The position numbers and the translations under genes are program-made. A stretch of DNA of 64,000 bases from the NCBI RefSeq assembly GCF_016901835.1, contig NZ_JACJKX010000008.1, positions 1-64,000 on the forward strand, read 5' to 3'. Below are positions 27,097 through 35,840 of the stretch, one piece after another (within the stretch, counting starts at the first letter, position 1; the number at the start of each line of letters is the position of its first letter). The stretch is from Parasutterella secunda (GTDB lineage: Bacteria > Pseudomonadota > Gammaproteobacteria > Burkholderiales > Burkholderiaceae_F). The notes beneath the pieces are model-generated. The model was given only the letters and a program-made list of their open reading frames with translations, ran no database searches and was not told the DNA's origin.

Positions 27097-27395
27097 CGCC
27101 TGAAATTAAAAAATCTTGGGACATTTCTTACTTTTTGTTTTTTGAAGAACACTTCAAAATATTAATTCCTCACACCTTAAAACTATAAAAATCTCCGTTA
27201 TAAACGGCTAAAAATATCGAAAATTAGCATACTGTAACGGAGATTTTTATCACCATTGTCATAAAAGACTCTCAATTTCAAATTTTGAGCAAAATTTTAT
27301 GGATTTTCTTAATTTGAATAAAAATTCAAGATATTTCTGCAAATTGAATAAAATATTTATAAATATTTTAAAAATTAACTTTTTTTGAGTTGTCT
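27097..27395. other. AT-rich intergenic region with inverted repeats before the Fic gene
   Basis: About 300 bp with no credible ORF. It contains a perfect 16-bp inverted repeat (27185-27200 and 27235-27250, arms ATAAAAATCTCCGTTA and its complement) around a 34-base spacer. The left arm can also fold locally as CCGTT/AACGG. A TTGAATaaaaATTCAA hairpin lies at 27314-27329. A perfect 22-bp palindrome at 27349-27370 sits 25 bp before the Fic ATG and is a candidate operator. Base composition differs sharply from the flanking tctA gene. Confidence 0.65.
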
Positions 27396-28910
27396 ATGAT
27401 TTTTTCAACCGATTTTCAGTCAAATGACAAAAAAATTGGATACAGCTTTTTGAAGTCTAAACTGCAATTAGCTGTTTTTGAGCCGAAGGTTGCCGCTGAA
27501 CTGAGTGCATCCGTCACCAGTTTGATCCGCAAAGATGCCATATTGCTAGTCCCGAGTCGATATCGACTGCAACCGGACGATTTGGTCGGACATGTCCTTT
27601 TTGCCCTCAAACACGAAGGCATTAATTTGCAGATATTGTCTGAGGCGTTGCGTCACATCTCAGAAGAATCACTATTAAATTCCATCAGTTCAAAACTGTC
27701 CGGGAGTTATCAGCGGAAATTGGGCTATTTATGGGAATTTTTCAATGGCAAAGAACTGCCCGTCACGATTCCCGCCAATACTCGCTATATCAAACTATTT
27801 AATGAGAATCGATATGTCACCGGCTGCGGAATTAAAAATACGAAGTGGCGTGTTATTTTCAACGGATTGGGCAATTTACATTATTGTCCGACGGTGGAAA
27901 AAACTGAAAAAATTCAAGCTGCCCTAGAAAATAACGTGTTGGATCGTGTGCGGGATTATTTGACTCAAATCGGCAGAGTCAATGCTGATCGCGCTCTGCA
28001 GTGGGCCTATTTAAGTGAAACGGAAAGCAGTTATGCAATCGAAGGCGAAAAGCCTGACATGAGCAAATCTGAACGCTTTGTCAGACTGTTAGAGCACGCC
28101 CATGACAATACTCCATTAACAGAAGACTATCTGTGTGACCTCCAGAATCAGGTCATTTCCAATCCTTTCGATATGGCCTTTTCCTATCGCACGGAACAAA
28201 ATTGGCTCTCAAACGGCGGACGTGGCGCCCTGGGCGTCTCCTACGTTCCCCCGAGTCCGGAATGCCTGGAAGACTTAATGGCCGCGTTCTTAGATATGGC
28301 CAATCAACTTCCGAAACAAGTCGACCCTGTTATTGCGGCTTCTGTTACGTCTTTTGGATTCGTGTTTTTGCATCCGTTTATGGATGGAAACGGCAGACTT
28401 TCGCGCTTTCTCTTTCATCGGCAACTGTGTTCGTCCGGGCAATTGCAAAAAGGGCAGTTGTTGCCCGTCTCAGTTGCAATGAAATCGTCGGAAGAAAAAT
28501 ACCTGAACACATTGGAAGAATTCTCAAAACCCAGTCGAGCTTTGTGGTCAGTCATGTGGATTACCGATCATGACTTCGACTTTCGATTCAAAGGAAGTCC
28601 GGCGATCTACCGCTACTGGGACGCAACTTCCTGCGCAGAATTCGGGCTGGAAATGGCACAAGAAGCGTTGGACAAACACCTGCGCCAAGAGGTTAACTAC
28701 TTAATGTGTTTCGACGAAATTCATCGGGCGGTGAGTCAAAGGTACGACATTCGAGAAACGATCCTGCACCACCTGATTAACGGATGTTTGGATCTGAACG
28801 GCATCGTCTCCAAAAATTTTCGGAAACGCTACGCAGATCGAGTAGAAAGCGGTATTTTTGATTTTGTTGAAAAAGTCACGAAAGAAGCACTTGTGCGGCA
28901 CGCCGAATGA
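27396..28910 (+). CDS. Fic-domain protein (AMP-transferase type) with inhibitory helix motif
   Basis: This protein of about 504 residues has the Fic active-site motif HPFMDGNGR starting at H326, which transfers AMP or a similar group from a nucleotide to hydroxyl side chains. An (S/T)xxxE(G/N) inhibitory motif, SYAIEG (S212-E216), precedes the Fic core, placing it in the self-inhibited class II. The N-terminal 190 residues are unassigned, and a C-terminal segment (about 400-504) may be a small helical or winged-helix domain. TTG 27390 is possible but ATG 27396 is preferred. It lies alone between tctA and tRNA-Val in an AT-rich setting, suggesting acquisition. No separate antitoxin is seen. 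Confidence 0.85.
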   Translation: MIFSTDFQSNDKKIGYSFLKSKLQLAVFEPKVAAELSASVTSLIRKDAILLVPSRYRLQPDDLVGHVLFALKHEGINLQILSEALRHISEESLLNSISSKLSGSYQRKLGYLWEFFNGKELPVTIPANTRYIKLFNENRYVTGCGIKNTKWRVIFNGLGNLHYCPTVEKTEKIQAALENNVLDRVRDYLTQIGRVNADRALQWAYLSETESSYAIEGEKPDMSKSERFVRLLEHAHDNTPLTEDYLCDLQNQVISNPFDMAFSYRTEQNWLSNGGRGALGVSYVPPSPECLEDLMAAFLDMANQLPKQVDPVIAASVTSFGFVFLHPFMDGNGRLSRFLFHRQLCSSGQLQKGQLLPVSVAMKSSEEKYLNTLEEFSKPSRALWSVMWITDHDFDFRFKGSPAIYRYWDATSCAEFGLEMAQEALDKHLRQEVNYLMCFDEIHRAVSQRYDIRETILHHLINGCLDLNGIVSKNFRKRYADRVESGIFDFVEKVTKEALVRHAE

Positions 28911-28945
28911 GCGAAAGACAGTGCGCCGCCAGGCGCACGAAAACA

Positions 28946-28977
28946 AAAAAGGAACCTGAAACCAGATTCCTTTTTCA
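28946..28977. terminator. Bidirectional terminator between Fic gene and tRNA-Val
   Basis: AAAAAGGAA at about 28947-28955 pairs with TTCCTTTTT at 28968-28976, with further CTG/CAG pairing across one mismatch and an AAAC loop. The A/T tracts make U-runs on both strands, so it can end both the Fic transcript and the tRNA transcript. Confidence 0.8.
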
Positions 28978-28984
28978 AAAATTT

Positions 28985-29061
28985 TGGTAGGCACGATTGG
29001 ACTCGAACCAACGACCCCCACCATGTCAAGGTGATGCTCTAACCAACTGAGCTACGTGCCT
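28985..29061 (-). tRNA. tRNA-Val (anticodon GAC)
   Basis: The minus-strand sequence folds as a standard 77-base cloverleaf. Acceptor arms are AGGCACG and CGTGCCT (seven pairs), the D-arm is GCTCAGTTGGTTAGAGC, the anticodon stem is TCACC/GGTGG with loop TTGACAT, and the T-arm is GTTGG-TTCGAGT-CCAAT. The 3' ACCA is encoded. Anticodon GAC (plus-strand 29025-29027) reads valine GUC/GUU codons. Confidence 0.96.
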
Positions 29062-29155
29062 GTTGCGAGTTGCGTATATTATCAGAGGATTTTTAACTTT
29101 GCAAGCCCTACAATAAAACTTTTTCTTTTTTTCGAAGTTGGTCCGCTATGTCAAC

Positions 29156-31525
29156 CTATATCTTTGTGAGTTTTGCCAAGGACAACAACAATTCTTTTGT
29201 TCCTACCTCATCAAACTGAACCCGAATCCGAGCATCGTTACCCAGTCCGGTCAACCCCACAACCGATCCCTCACCAAATCGCGCGTGGCGCACACGGTTG
29301 CCGATTGAAAAGCCCTTGAATTCGGCTTTGGCTGCCATTTTCTTCACGGCCGGATCCATCTTCGCGCGGGCAAAACCCGTGCCGGCGCTGTACGTGCCTC
29401 GGCTAAAACCTGAAGAGGATCCGTAGCGCGAAGAGCCGTATCCGCCCGAGCGATAACCGCTTGATCGTCTTGATGAGCGAGAAGATGAATAGCCGTCGTC
29501 CCAACTTAAGGACTGGTCCTCATCTTCAATGGCCATCGAACGTCTGCGATCGTAAAGGAAGAGCAGATGCTCCTCATCAATTTCATTTAAAAATTGACTC
29601 GGACCAGAGTCCATGTATTGACCGCGAAGCATTCGCGACAAGGCAAAGGTCAGGTGAAGATTTTTTCTTGCTCGCGTAATGGCCACGTACATAAGGCGCC
29701 GCTCTTCAGCCATGCCTTTAGGATCATTAGCACTGTTGGCATGCGGGAAAAGGCCTTCTTCCAGTCCGGTGATAAAGACCACGTCAAATTCCAAGCCCTT
29801 AGCCGCATGCACGGTCATCAATTGAACGGCTTCTTCGCCTTTCTGAGCTTGATTGTCTCCCGCCTCAAGCGCCGCATGAGACAAAAAGCCCGCAAGAGAG
29901 GTCATCTCATCGTCTGCCCCATCGGCCTCTACCTCATCGCTTCGGGCATCGACGCTGATTCCTTCTTCTTTGAGATAGGCCTGAGCCGCACTTTGCAATT
30001 CTTCCAAGTTCTCAAGCCGCTCCTGACCCTCTCTCTCTTTTTTGTATTGATCGGTAAGGCCTGAACGATCCACCACCGCCGCAATCATTTCCGGTAATGG
30101 CAAACACGAGTACTCAAAGCGCATGGCATCAATGAGTTCGGTAAAGGCGCGAAGCTTGGTGCCGGCAGCACCCTCTAGAGTCTGCGCAGCTTCATAAAGA
30201 CTCACATTGGCCTCAATAGCTTTTTGCTGCAGGGTCTCCACGCTCTTGGCGCCAATCCCGCGCATCGGGAAATTCACTACGCGTAAAAAGGCCGTGTCAT
30301 CCTTGGGATTTTCAATCAAACGCAAATAGGCCAAGGCGTGTTTGATTTCAGCGCGGTCAAAAAAGCGAAGGCCGCCATACACGCGATAGGGAATACCGGA
30401 AGCCACTAAGGTTTGTTCAATGATCCGACTTTGTGCATTGGAGCGATACAAAATAGCGATTTCATGCTTTTTCACGCCGCGGGCAATCGCTTCTCGAATT
30501 TCCTGCACGCAGTACTGTGCCTCGTCGCGATCGTCGCTTGCGCGGAAAACGCGTATGCGCTCCCCGTCGCCGGAATCGGTCCACAAGTCTTTGCCTAAAC
30601 GGTCATCGTTGTGAGCGATCAACTCATTGGCGGCATTGAGAATATGACCGAAAGAGCGGTAATTCTGCTCAAGTTTAATGAGGTGGCGAATCTGAAAGTC
30701 TCTCTGAAAATCAGTCATATTGCCAACGTGCGCACCTCGGAAGGCGTAAATCGACTGGTCATCATCGCCCACAGCAAACACGCAGTTGCCGTCAAACTCA
30801 CGAACACCGGCAGGCGAAAAGCCTCCGAGAAGCTTTAACCACTTATATTGCAGACGGTTCGTGTCCTGAAACTCGTCAACCAAAATAAAACGGAAACGAT
30901 CCTGATAGTGACGGCGGATGAGTTCATTTCGTGCCAACAACTCATAACTTCTTAAAAGCAACTCACCGAAATCGGCCACGCCCTCGCGCTCGCACTGCTC
31001 TTCATAGAGTTTGTAGATTTTGGCGAAATTTTCCTTTTTGCCGAATTCGGCAGTCATGTCTTTAGCGCGCAGCCCCTCTTCTTTAGCGCTGCCGATATAG
31101 TTTTGCACATCACGAGGCGGATACTCATCGGCGCTGATCCCGTGCGCTTTCATCAGGCGCTTAATGGCCGAGAGCTGATCGGTCTGATCGAGAATCTGAA
31201 ACGTTTGCGGCAAACCTGCTTCCTTGTAGTGCTTGCGCAAAAGGCGGTTACACAAGCCGTGGAAAGTCCCCACCCACATGCCGCGTGTATTCACAGGAAT
31301 TGAGGCCTGAATACGGGTGAGCATTTCTTTAGCGGCCTTATTGGTAAAAGTGACCGCAAGAATTTCCATGGGGCTTGCCATACGCTCTTCAATGAGCCAA
31401 GCAATGCGAGTGGTCAATACTCGCGTCTTGCCGGAACCGGCACCGGCCAGAATCAAAGCACTTTGAGCCGGCAGCGTTACAGCTGATTTTTGTTCGGGAT
31501 TGAGTTTGTCAATATAGCTCACCAT
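29156..31525 (-). CDS. uvrD: UvrD/PcrA-type superfamily 1 DNA helicase
   Basis: The 789-residue 3'-5' helicase acts in nucleotide-excision and mismatch repair and in replication-fork clearance. Motif I is GAGSGKT (28-34), then TFTNKAAKEM (Ia), VDEFQDTNRLQ (II), GDDDQSIYAFRGA (III), LEQNYRS (IV), MTVHAAKGLEFDVVFITGLEEGLFPH (V) and EERRLMYVAITRARKNL (VI). The C-terminus has a Ser/Gly/Arg/Tyr-rich linker (SSSRSSRRSSGYRSGGYGSS) before a terminal Tudor-like domain (IGNRVRHARFGEGSVVGL), as in PcrA/UvrD. Length and order are normal. Confidence 0.95.
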   Translation of the reverse strand: MVSYIDKLNPEQKSAVTLPAQSALILAGAGSGKTRVLTTRIAWLIEERMASPMEILAVTFTNKAAKEMLTRIQASIPVNTRGMWVGTFHGLCNRLLRKHYKEAGLPQTFQILDQTDQLSAIKRLMKAHGISADEYPPRDVQNYIGSAKEEGLRAKDMTAEFGKKENFAKIYKLYEEQCEREGVADFGELLLRSYELLARNELIRRHYQDRFRFILVDEFQDTNRLQYKWLKLLGGFSPAGVREFDGNCVFAVGDDDQSIYAFRGAHVGNMTDFQRDFQIRHLIKLEQNYRSFGHILNAANELIAHNDDRLGKDLWTDSGDGERIRVFRASDDRDEAQYCVQEIREAIARGVKKHEIAILYRSNAQSRIIEQTLVASGIPYRVYGGLRFFDRAEIKHALAYLRLIENPKDDTAFLRVVNFPMRGIGAKSVETLQQKAIEANVSLYEAAQTLEGAAGTKLRAFTELIDAMRFEYSCLPLPEMIAAVVDRSGLTDQYKKEREGQERLENLEELQSAAQAYLKEEGISVDARSDEVEADGADDEMTSLAGFLSHAALEAGDNQAQKGEEAVQLMTVHAAKGLEFDVVFITGLEEGLFPHANSANDPKGMAEERRLMYVAITRARKNLHLTFALSRMLRGQYMDSGPSQFLNEIDEEHLLFLYDRRRSMAIEDEDQSLSWDDGYSSSRSSRRSSGYRSGGYGSSRYGSSSGFSRGTYSAGTGFARAKMDPAVKKMAAKAEFKGFSIGNRVRHARFGEGSVVGLTGLGNDARIRVQFDEVGTKELLLSLAKLTKI

Positions 31526-31585
31526 TTCAAATTCGCCACTATCAAAGAAAAGGCACTATTGTGCCAAAAAAGAGCAGAAAAAATC

Positions 31586-32134
31586 TCAAAGACCTACGCT
31601 TTGCCGCCACTCAAAAAAAGTCTGCGCCCGCCGGTCTTTTTCTGACACGGTTAATTCACCGACTTCAGGCCAGCGGATACCCAAATTGGCATCGCTAAAC
31701 AAAATTCCCGCTTCATCGTCCGGGTAGTAAAAATCCGTGCAGCGGTAGAAAACACGCGCTACAGGCGACAACGTCAAAAAACCGTGCGCCATACCTTCAG
31801 GGATATAGACTTGGCTGAGATCATCGGCTGAGAGGCTGACCGTATACACACGTCCGAATGTTTTCGAGCTCGGCCGTAAATCCAAGGCCACATCGAAAAT
31901 TTCGCCTTCGAGCACCGTGATGAGTTTGCCTTGCGGGTGCTTTTTTTGAAAATGCAATCCTCTGAGCGTTCCTTTTTTGGAAACAGAAAAATTGTCCTGC
32001 ACAAAAGATAATTCCGGCCACAGATCCTCGTAGCGCGCAGCCTGCCACAACTCGGCAAAAAGCCCCCGATCATCACGATGCACCTCGGGGAAAATACGCA
32101 ACAATCCCTCAAAGTCCGTTTTTTCAATTCGCAT
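31586..32134 (-). CDS. rfbC: dTDP-4-dehydrorhamnose 3,5-epimerase
   Basis: This cupin-fold epimerase of about 182 residues converts dTDP-4-keto-6-deoxyglucose to dTDP-4-keto-rhamnose. FPEVHRDDRGLFAELW, SVSKKGTLRGLHFQ (catalytic His), KLITVLEGEIFDVALDLR and VYIPEGMAHGFLTLS are family hallmarks. Start ATG 32134 is chosen; upstream in-frame codons lie inside rfbB. The gene starts 2 bp after the rfbB stop. rfbA and rfbD are not here, so the rhamnose pathway is completed elsewhere or ends in another sugar. Confidence 0.93.
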   Translation of the reverse strand: MRIEKTDFEGLLRIFPEVHRDDRGLFAELWQAARYEDLWPELSFVQDNFSVSKKGTLRGLHFQKKHPQGKLITVLEGEIFDVALDLRPSSKTFGRVYTVSLSADDLSQVYIPEGMAHGFLTLSPVARVFYRCTDFYYPDDEAGILFSDANLGIRWPEVGELTVSEKDRRAQTFFEWRQSVGL

Positions 32135-32136
32135 GG

Positions 32137-33201
32137 TTATTTTCCGTATCGTTTGGTCCATTCGGGATAGCAACCGGACTTCACACTATTGAGCCACTCA
32201 TCGTTTTCCAAATACCAGTAAAGCGTTTTGTGCAGCCCGTCAATTAATCTCACACTCGGTTTAAAGTCAAGTGCAGCCGCGCTCTCACGGCTATCCATCG
32301 CATAGCGGAAATCGTGCCCCGGGCGGTCGTTCACAAAAGTAATCGCCTCTTCAAAGGGGAGCAGTCCCGGGCAGGCCGAATCCATCAACGTACACAAGGC
32401 TCGGACGAGTTTAATGTTGGGCACTTCTTCTCCCGTGCCGATATTGTAGGTGCGACCGGCCTCGCCTTTTTCCACGATCTTTAAAAGTGCCCGGGCATGA
32501 TCGGTCACGTACATCCATTCGCGGATATTCTGCCCGTCGCCGTAAACGGGAAGCGTCAATCCGCTTCGGGCCCGATCGATCATCAAGGGTAAAAGTTTTT
32601 CCGGGTATTGACGAGGACCGTAGTTATTGCAGGCATGCTCAACCACCGTAGGAAAGCCGAATGTGCGCCAGTAACTCAGAGCAATCATTTCGCCAGCCGC
32701 TTTACTTGCCGCATAGGGACTGCTGGGGCGATAGGGGCTTTGTAGTGAAAAAGGTGCATCACCGGCGTTAAGCGACCCGTACACTTCATCGGTGGAGACA
32801 TAAATAAAGCGAAAACGCTCTTTTTTCTCCCCGCGAAGCGCCTTCCAGTATTGACGACACACTTCCAAAAGACGTTGAGTGGCCGTTACGTTGTTATCGA
32901 CAAAACACTGGGGATCGTCAATAGAGCGGTCTACATGCGTTTGGGCTGCCAGATGCACCACCACATGAGGTTTGAAGCTTTTAAGAGCCTGCGCCATCGC
33001 TTGGGCATCTCCCACATCGGCTTGAATAAATCGATGGCTTTTATTGTCTAGAGCTTTTTGCAGATTTAAGAGATTGCCGCAATAGTCAAGTTTATCGACT
33101 GTAAGAACCGAGTACCCGGAGGCTAGAGCCGCATCCACAAAGTGCGAACCGATAAACCCTGCTCCGCCCGTTACCAATATTTTTTCTTTTTGTTTAGCCA
33201 T
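32137..33201 (-). CDS. rfbB: dTDP-glucose 4,6-dehydratase
   Basis: This short-chain-dehydrogenase-type enzyme of about 354 residues makes dTDP-4-keto-6-deoxyglucose. The NAD loop is VTGGAGFIGSHFVDAAL, the active site is STDEVYG (Thr, Asp, Glu), and the YxxxK pair is in SPYAASKAAGEM. NNYGPRQYPEKLLPLMI and VYGDGQNIREWMYVTDHARAL follow as usual. The ORF extends to 33318, but MAKQKEK at 33201 gives the normal length. It pairs with rfbC, feeding rhamnose or a related deoxy sugar into surface glycan. Confidence 0.95.
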   Translation of the reverse strand: MAKQKEKILVTGGAGFIGSHFVDAALASGYSVLTVDKLDYCGNLLNLQKALDNKSHRFIQADVGDAQAMAQALKSFKPHVVVHLAAQTHVDRSIDDPQCFVDNNVTATQRLLEVCRQYWKALRGEKKERFRFIYVSTDEVYGSLNAGDAPFSLQSPYRPSSPYAASKAAGEMIALSYWRTFGFPTVVEHACNNYGPRQYPEKLLPLMIDRARSGLTLPVYGDGQNIREWMYVTDHARALLKIVEKGEAGRTYNIGTGEEVPNIKLVRALCTLMDSACPGLLPFEEAITFVNDRPGHDFRYAMDSRESAAALDFKPSVRLIDGLHKTLYWYLENDEWLNSVKSGCYPEWTKRYGK

Positions 33202-33352
33202 CTCTGAAAAGCCGTCTTTTGTGTCGAAAAAATTAATCCGTAGACTCTTTCGGATTGTATTACACTCAGGGTAGCGGAGCGAGAAATTTCGAACCGTTGG
33301 GTTTGTGTGTGCTCGCAAGTTTTTAACTGTTTTTGATGAAGAGGTACGATTG

Positions 33353-34774
33353 ATGAATCAAAAGAAAACTCTCGGTATCGTGGCGGGTTTAAACCGCCGC
33401 GCCGCCATGGAAGTGAAGACCCGCCTATTGGCTTTGGGCGACGATGACGTAAGCGTCATCATGACCGAAGACAATTTCAAAATCGATCCCAATCCGGTCT
33501 TTGCTGTCAGCGACAGAAAGATCTTTATTTTCAATGAAGCCGAATTGCTCGCGGAAATGGGTGCCGATCTGATTCTCGTGCCCGATTTCAAGTGTGGCTC
33601 CTACATCCATGAAATCCAGCGCGAAATTCAAACGCCGATTCTGGATATGAAAGCTGCTTTGATGAGCCAAATGGGCGAAAAGGCCCCTGTCATGGGTGTG
33701 TTGGATGCGGGCAATGCCGGTGACTGCGCCACCGGTGCCTGTGAACTGTCCTCTCACTTAAAGATGGTCTTGCCCACCGAGGAGGAGAACAAAGCGCTCG
33801 ATGTTTTGCGTGAAAAGATTCGTGCCGAAGGGGCAAGCGATGAAGCTGCCCAAGAACTCGCAGCCATCTGCCGTCGCTTAATTGAAAGCGGCGCTGAAGT
33901 CATCATCCCCAACTGCACGCAGTTTGCCATCAATACGCCCGCCCTCCAGGAGATGGGTTTACCCGTCATGGACGTTTTTGAAGCCTTTGCCAAGGCGGCG
34001 CTTGCCCACAGCACGGAAAAACTTCCCAAACCCTTTAAGCTGGGTTTGATCGGCGGTTTGGGACCGGCCGCCACGGTTGACCTCTATGACAAGATCGTGA
34101 AGGCTACGCCCGCAAAGACCGACCAGGAACACTTCAAGGTCGTAATCGAACAAAATCCGCAGATTGATGACCGTACGGCCTGCCTCTTAAACGGCGGCCC
34201 TGATCCTACAATCGCCATGTATAACTGTGCCAAGCGCCTGCAAAAGGACGGCTGCGACTACATCATCATTCCTTGCAACACGGCGCACGCCTTCTTGCCT
34301 CGTCTGCTTCGCCACTTAGACGTTCCCTTTATCGACATGCAGCAGACCATGCTCGATGAAATTCAGGCCAAGTTCGGTAAAGACGCCCGAGTGGGCCTCA
34401 TGGCCACAAGCGGCACCATTGCTACAGGTATCTATGGTCAGAAAGCCGACAAGATGGGCATGAAGATGTTTACGCCTGACGAAGACCATCAGGCCAGCGT
34501 CATGAAAGCCATCTACGGTCCCAAAGGTGCTAAGGCCGGCTACACAACGGGCGAATGCTACGATGATCTGTATCGCGGAGCCGAGTACCTTGTGAAGACT
34601 TACGACTGCAACGTGCTCATTTTGGGCTGCACGGAATTGCCCTTGATCTTCCATGAACAGGACGATTTTGAAGTGGCGGGTAAAAAGGTCGCCATCGTTG
34701 ACCCGACAGCCACGCTTGCCCGTAAGTGCGTGCAGATTGCCGAAGCCACCATTAAAGAACGTGGCGTTCGTTAA
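33353..34774 (+). CDS. Two-domain aspartate/glutamate racemase family protein with degenerate N-terminal copy
   Basis: From ATG 33353 (GAGG upstream) the protein is about 473 residues, two copies of the Asp/Glu racemase fold. The C-terminal copy (about 230-473) starts LGLIGGLGPAATVDLYDKIV and keeps both catalytic cysteines: C308 in IIIPCNTAHAF and C426 in LILGCTELPL. The N-terminal copy (about 5-220) aligns along its length, but the first cysteine is replaced: LILVPDFKCGSY sits where IIIPCNTAHAF should be, giving D78. The second remains (C188, IIPNCTQFAI). It may racemise or isomerise an amino or hydroxy acid; the substrate is unknown. The next gene is a beta-hydroxyacid dehydrogenase. Confidence 0.83.
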   Translation: MNQKKTLGIVAGLNRRAAMEVKTRLLALGDDDVSVIMTEDNFKIDPNPVFAVSDRKIFIFNEAELLAEMGADLILVPDFKCGSYIHEIQREIQTPILDMKAALMSQMGEKAPVMGVLDAGNAGDCATGACELSSHLKMVLPTEEENKALDVLREKIRAEGASDEAAQELAAICRRLIESGAEVIIPNCTQFAINTPALQEMGLPVMDVFEAFAKAALAHSTEKLPKPFKLGLIGGLGPAATVDLYDKIVKATPAKTDQEHFKVVIEQNPQIDDRTACLLNGGPDPTIAMYNCAKRLQKDGCDYIIIPCNTAHAFLPRLLRHLDVPFIDMQQTMLDEIQAKFGKDARVGLMATSGTIATGIYGQKADKMGMKMFTPDEDHQASVMKAIYGPKGAKAGYTTGECYDDLYRGAEYLVKTYDCNVLILGCTELPLIFHEQDDFEVAGKKVAIVDPTATLARKCVQIAEATIKERGVR

Positions 34775-34791
34775 TCACCGGGCATAGTTTC

Positions 34792-34823
34792 AAGCGCTTG
34801 AGCACAAAAAAGCTCGAGCGCTT
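34792..34823 (+). terminator. Stem-loop between racemase and dehydrogenase genes
   Basis: AAGCGCTTGAGC and GCTCGAGCGCTT form a 12-pair stem (one T-G) around an 8-base loop. A U-run is lacking (TCTCT follows), so it may be a weak terminator or an RNA-stabilising hairpin. It lies 20 bases before the next start codon and just before its AAGGAG. Confidence 0.5.
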
Positions 34824-34843
34824 TCTCTATCAAGGAGCCGAAA

Positions 34844-35737
34844 ATGGGAAAGATTTACGAAAAGTGCGAAGCCAAAACGGTTGCGTTTATCGGTTTGGGC
34901 ACCATGGGCTATCCGATGGCAGGACACCTTGCGCAGGCCGGCCACCGCGTGACGGTTTATAACCGCACGGGTGCCAAAGCTCAAAAATGGGTAACTGAGT
35001 ACACGGGAAAAGCTGCAGCAACCCCGAAAGAGGCGGCTCAAGGGGCTGATTATGTGTTTACCTGTGTAGGAAACGACGATGACCTCAGAAGTGTGCTTTT
35101 GGGTGAAACGGGCGCCTTTGCCGGCATGAAAAAGGGTGCTGTTTTAGTTGACTGCACGACCGACAGCGCTCAAGTGGCCCGTGAAATGGCAAACAAAGCC
35201 CGCGAGTTGGGGCTTGACTTCATGGACGCACCGGTCTCAGGCGGTCAGGCCGGAGCCATCAACGGCGTCCTTACCGTGATGTGCGGAGCCGATGAAAAAA
35301 CCTTTGATGCGGCTCGCCCCACCGTTATGGCGTTTGCGCAAGCCGTGACCCGCATTGGCGAAGTAGGCTGCGGGCAACTCGCAAAGATGTGCAATCAAAT
35401 TTGCATCGCCGGTATTGTTCAGTCACTATCCGAATCCATCGCTTTCGGACTTAATGCCGGACTGGATATGAAACTCGTGCTTGATGTGATCGGCAAAGGC
35501 GCTGCGCAGAGCTGGCAGATGGATAACCGTGGCGGCACGATGATTGACGGGCAATTTAATTTCGGTTTTGCCATCGATTGGATGCGAAAAGACCTGGGGC
35601 TATGCCTGGCTGAAGCCAAGAAAAACGGTTCAAGCCTGCCCACGGTTGCCTTAATTGATCAGTTCTACGGTGAACTTCAAGCCAAGGGTGACGGTCGAAG
35701 CGACACCTCTGTTTTGATCAAACGCCTGCCGCATTAA
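34844..35737 (+). CDS. Beta-hydroxyacid dehydrogenase (3-hydroxyisobutyrate / tartronate semialdehyde reductase family)
   Basis: The 297-residue oxidoreductase has the NAD(P) loop VAFIGLGTMGYPMAGHLAQAGH, DCTTDSAQVAREMA, the substrate-binding DAPVSGGQAGAINGVLTVMCG and catalytic Lys in GCGQLAKMCNQI. The family includes GarR/GlxR and MmsB; the exact substrate is not clear. ATG 34844 has a consensus AAGGAG. It follows the racemase-like gene and may act in the same hydroxy-acid pathway. Confidence 0.88.
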   Translation: MGKIYEKCEAKTVAFIGLGTMGYPMAGHLAQAGHRVTVYNRTGAKAQKWVTEYTGKAAATPKEAAQGADYVFTCVGNDDDLRSVLLGETGAFAGMKKGAVLVDCTTDSAQVAREMANKARELGLDFMDAPVSGGQAGAINGVLTVMCGADEKTFDAARPTVMAFAQAVTRIGEVGCGQLAKMCNQICIAGIVQSLSESIAFGLNAGLDMKLVLDVIGKGAAQSWQMDNRGGTMIDGQFNFGFAIDWMRKDLGLCLAEAKKNGSSLPTVALIDQFYGELQAKGDGRSDTSVLIKRLPH

Positions 35738-35783
35738 GATAGTCGTCAGTTCAGTAGGCAGTTTTTTAAAGTAGTTTGTTATT

Positions 35784-35836
35784 TACTATTACCATATAAT
35801 ACTATTATTCAAAAATAGTATTTTTATGTGATAGTA
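35784..35836 (+). promoter_or_regulatory. Palindrome array, 16-bp period, upstream of ATPase copy 2
   Basis: Four cores of the form TA(C/G)TA are centred at 35786, 35802, 35818 and 35834, exactly 16 bp apart. The two inner ones are near-perfect palindromes (ATAATACTATTAT at 35796-35808; AAATAGTATTT at 35813-35823). The outer ones share only the core. Across the block, TACTATT occurs twice and its complement AATAGTA or GATAGTA twice. The array ends 4 bp from the ATG. Confidence 0.65.
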
Positions 35837-35840
35837 GATT

